Shown one piece after another: positions 6,322-7,451 of a stretch of DNA of 7,451 nt. Where the stretch lies: NCBI GenBank assembly GCA_003242425.1, contig QGUL01000076.1:1-7451 (forward strand), given 5' to 3'. This DNA is from Pseudomonadota bacterium (GTDB lineage Bacteria > Pseudomonadota > Gammaproteobacteria > Burkholderiales > SG8-39). Within the stretch, counting starts at the first letter, position 1. The number at the start of each line of letters is the position of its first letter. The translations under genes were made by a program, and so were the position numbers. Below the pieces are notes generated by a model. That model was not told where the DNA came from, searched no databases, and saw only the letters and a program-made list of their open reading frames with translations.

Positions 6322-7451
6322 ATGGTCTCATCCGTCAAACACGTCACAGGCAAGGCGGCCCGCGCCGCCGCGGTTCTGCAAGATCCCCGCTGGGCTGCGG
6401 TGCTCGCGCGCGATCCGGCGGCCGACGGGCGTTTCTACTACTCGGTCGACAGCACCGGGGTGTACTGCCGGCCCTCCTGCGGGGCGCGCCGGCCGCGGCC
6501 GGAGCACGTGCGTTTTCACGAGAGTTGCGAGGCGGCCGAGCGCGCGGGTTTCCGTCCCTGCAGGCGCTGCAAGCCGCGCCTCGCATCGGCGCAAACGGAA
6601 GCGGCCGCGCGTGTCGTGGCGGCCTGCCGCCTCATCGAGCGGTCGGACACCCTGCCCCACCTGGCGGCACTCGCGGCGCAGGCGGGCTTGAGCCCCGCGT
6701 ACTTTCATCGCCTGTTCAAGGCGCACACCGGTCTCACGCCGCGCGAATATGCGCGTGCCTGTCGTGCCGCGCGCGTGCGCGAGGCGCTGGCCGACGGCGC
6801 AAGCGTCACCGAGGCATTCCATGCGGCGGGTTACGGTTCATCCGGCCGCTTCTACGAGGCGGCGCGCGAGGTGCTGGGCATGGAACCGCGCGTCTACCGC
6901 GCCGGCGGGAGGAACGAACGCATCCGTTTCGCCATCGGCGAGTGCAGCCTCGGCTCGATCCTGGTCGCGCAAAGCGAACGTGGCATCTGCGCCATCTCGC
7001 TCGGCGACGATCCTGAACAGCTGCTGCGCGATTTCCAGCGCCGCTTCGCGCGCGCCGAGCTGATCGGCGGCGATGCGGAATTCGAACGGCTGGTCGCGCG
7101 CGTGGTGGCATTCGTCGAGGCGCCGCGAACCGGCCTCGACCTGCCGCTCGACATCCGCGGCACGGCCTTCCAGCAGCGCGTGTGGCAGGCGCTGCGCGCC
7201 GTTCCGCCGGGCACGACCGTCAGCTATGCGGAACTGGCGCGCCGCATCGGCATGCCGCGGGCGGTGCGGGCCGTGGGGGCGGCCTGCGGCGCCAACCCCA
7301 TCGCCGTGGCCATTCCCTGCCATCGCGTGGTGCGCACCGACGGCGAGCTGAACGTCTACCGCTGGGGCATTGCCCGCAAGCGCGCGCTGTTGGAACGCGA
7401 AGCGGCGGGCGACACGCACGGCGACTGGTCCTTTTGGGGCGGGTCCGCCAG
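6322..7451 (+). CDS. ada: Ada: bifunctional DNA methyl phosphotriester / O6-methylguanine methyltransferase and transcriptional activator (3' end outside window)
   Basis: Ada repairs alkylated DNA by moving methyl groups to its own cysteines and, once methylated at the N-terminal cysteine, activates the adaptive response. 376 codons are present without a stop; E. coli Ada has 354 residues, so the gene must end shortly after the edge. Domains in order: the zinc/phosphotriester domain with C49-x3-C53-x26-C80-x2-C83 (VYCRPSC and RPCRRCKP), exactly the Ada spacing, where C49 should be the acceptor; an AraC-type helix-turn-helix (about 95-193, AGLSPAYFHRLFKAHTG); and the O6-alkylguanine transferase domain (about 200-360, LDIRGTAFQQRVWQALR, SYAELARRIG, acceptor C333 in IPCHRVV). 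All key cysteines are present. The usual LSGYRWG after PCHRVV is LNVYRWG (residues 343-349), and the reading frame runs on with an atypical tail, GDTHGDWSFWGGSA. It is transcribed divergently from the psrA-fad operon. The ATG start fits the E. coli N-terminus with about 11 extra residues; no ribosome site precedes it. Confidence 0.95.
   Translation, partial: MVSSVKHVTGKAARAAAVLQDPRWAAVLARDPAADGRFYYSVDSTGVYCRPSCGARRPRPEHVRFHESCEAAERAGFRPCRRCKPRLASAQTEAAARVVAACRLIERSDTLPHLAALAAQAGLSPAYFHRLFKAHTGLTPREYARACRAARVREALADGASVTEAFHAAGYGSSGRFYEAAREVLGMEPRVYRAGGRNERIRFAIGECSLGSILVAQSERGICAISLGDDPEQLLRDFQRRFARAELIGGDAEFERLVARVVAFVEAPRTGLDLPLDIRGTAFQQRVWQALRAVPPGTTVSYAELARRIGMPRAVRAVGAACGANPIAVAIPCHRVVRTDGELNVYRWGIARKRALLEREAAGDTHGDWSFWGGSA

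Noticed and set aside
5426..6691. 421-codon open frame on the plus strand
   Set aside because: It runs antisense across psrA, through the promoter region and out of frame into ada; no domain is visible.

Overview
The window is strongly GC-rich, densely coding bacterial DNA, most likely from a gammaproteobacterium of the Nevskiales/Xanthomonadales/Pseudomonadales type. This placement is inferred from the long FadE-type acyl-CoA dehydrogenase, the PsrA-like TetR regulator and an E. coli-like three-domain Ada. It cannot be fixed to a genus from the sequence alone.

Layout. The minus strand carries one compact operon read from about 6150 down past position 1: a PsrA-like TetR repressor (5396-6106), FadE acyl-CoA dehydrogenase (3069-5399), a FadI-like thiolase (1776-3056), and a FadJ-like enoyl-CoA hydratase/3-hydroxyacyl-CoA dehydrogenase (1-1762, cut by the left edge). 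The genes are separated by -4, +12 and +13 nt, so co-transcription is very likely. Together the enzymes cover every step of the saturated fatty acyl-CoA beta-oxidation spiral: FAD-dependent dehydrogenation, hydration, NAD-dependent oxidation and thiolysis. A 215-nt divergent intergenic region (6107-6321) separates this operon from a plus-strand ada gene (6322 to the right edge), which encodes a methyl phosphotriester/O6-methylguanine repair protein and transcription activator.

Regulation. Just downstream of a good sigma-70-type promoter for the operon (TTGACA, 16 bp, TATGCT) lie two abutting copies of the PsrA-type operator CAAAC-N4-GTTT(G/C), as 13-bp tandem repeats identical at 12 of 13 positions. 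The distal copy would cover the transcription start. The simplest reading is an autoregulated, fatty-acyl-responsive cassette in which the repressor is the first gene and the complete beta-oxidation pathway follows it. On the other side, ada has a -10-like TAGACT placed so that transcription would begin at or next to its ATG (leaderless mRNA), and an upstream 14-mer resembling the E. coli Ada operator.

All protein families here are known. The features most worth following up are the compound tandem operator, the regulator-first beta-oxidation operon, and the putative leaderless, Ada-box-controlled ada gene. I saw no RNA genes, insertion sequences, CRISPR arrays or convincing terminators.
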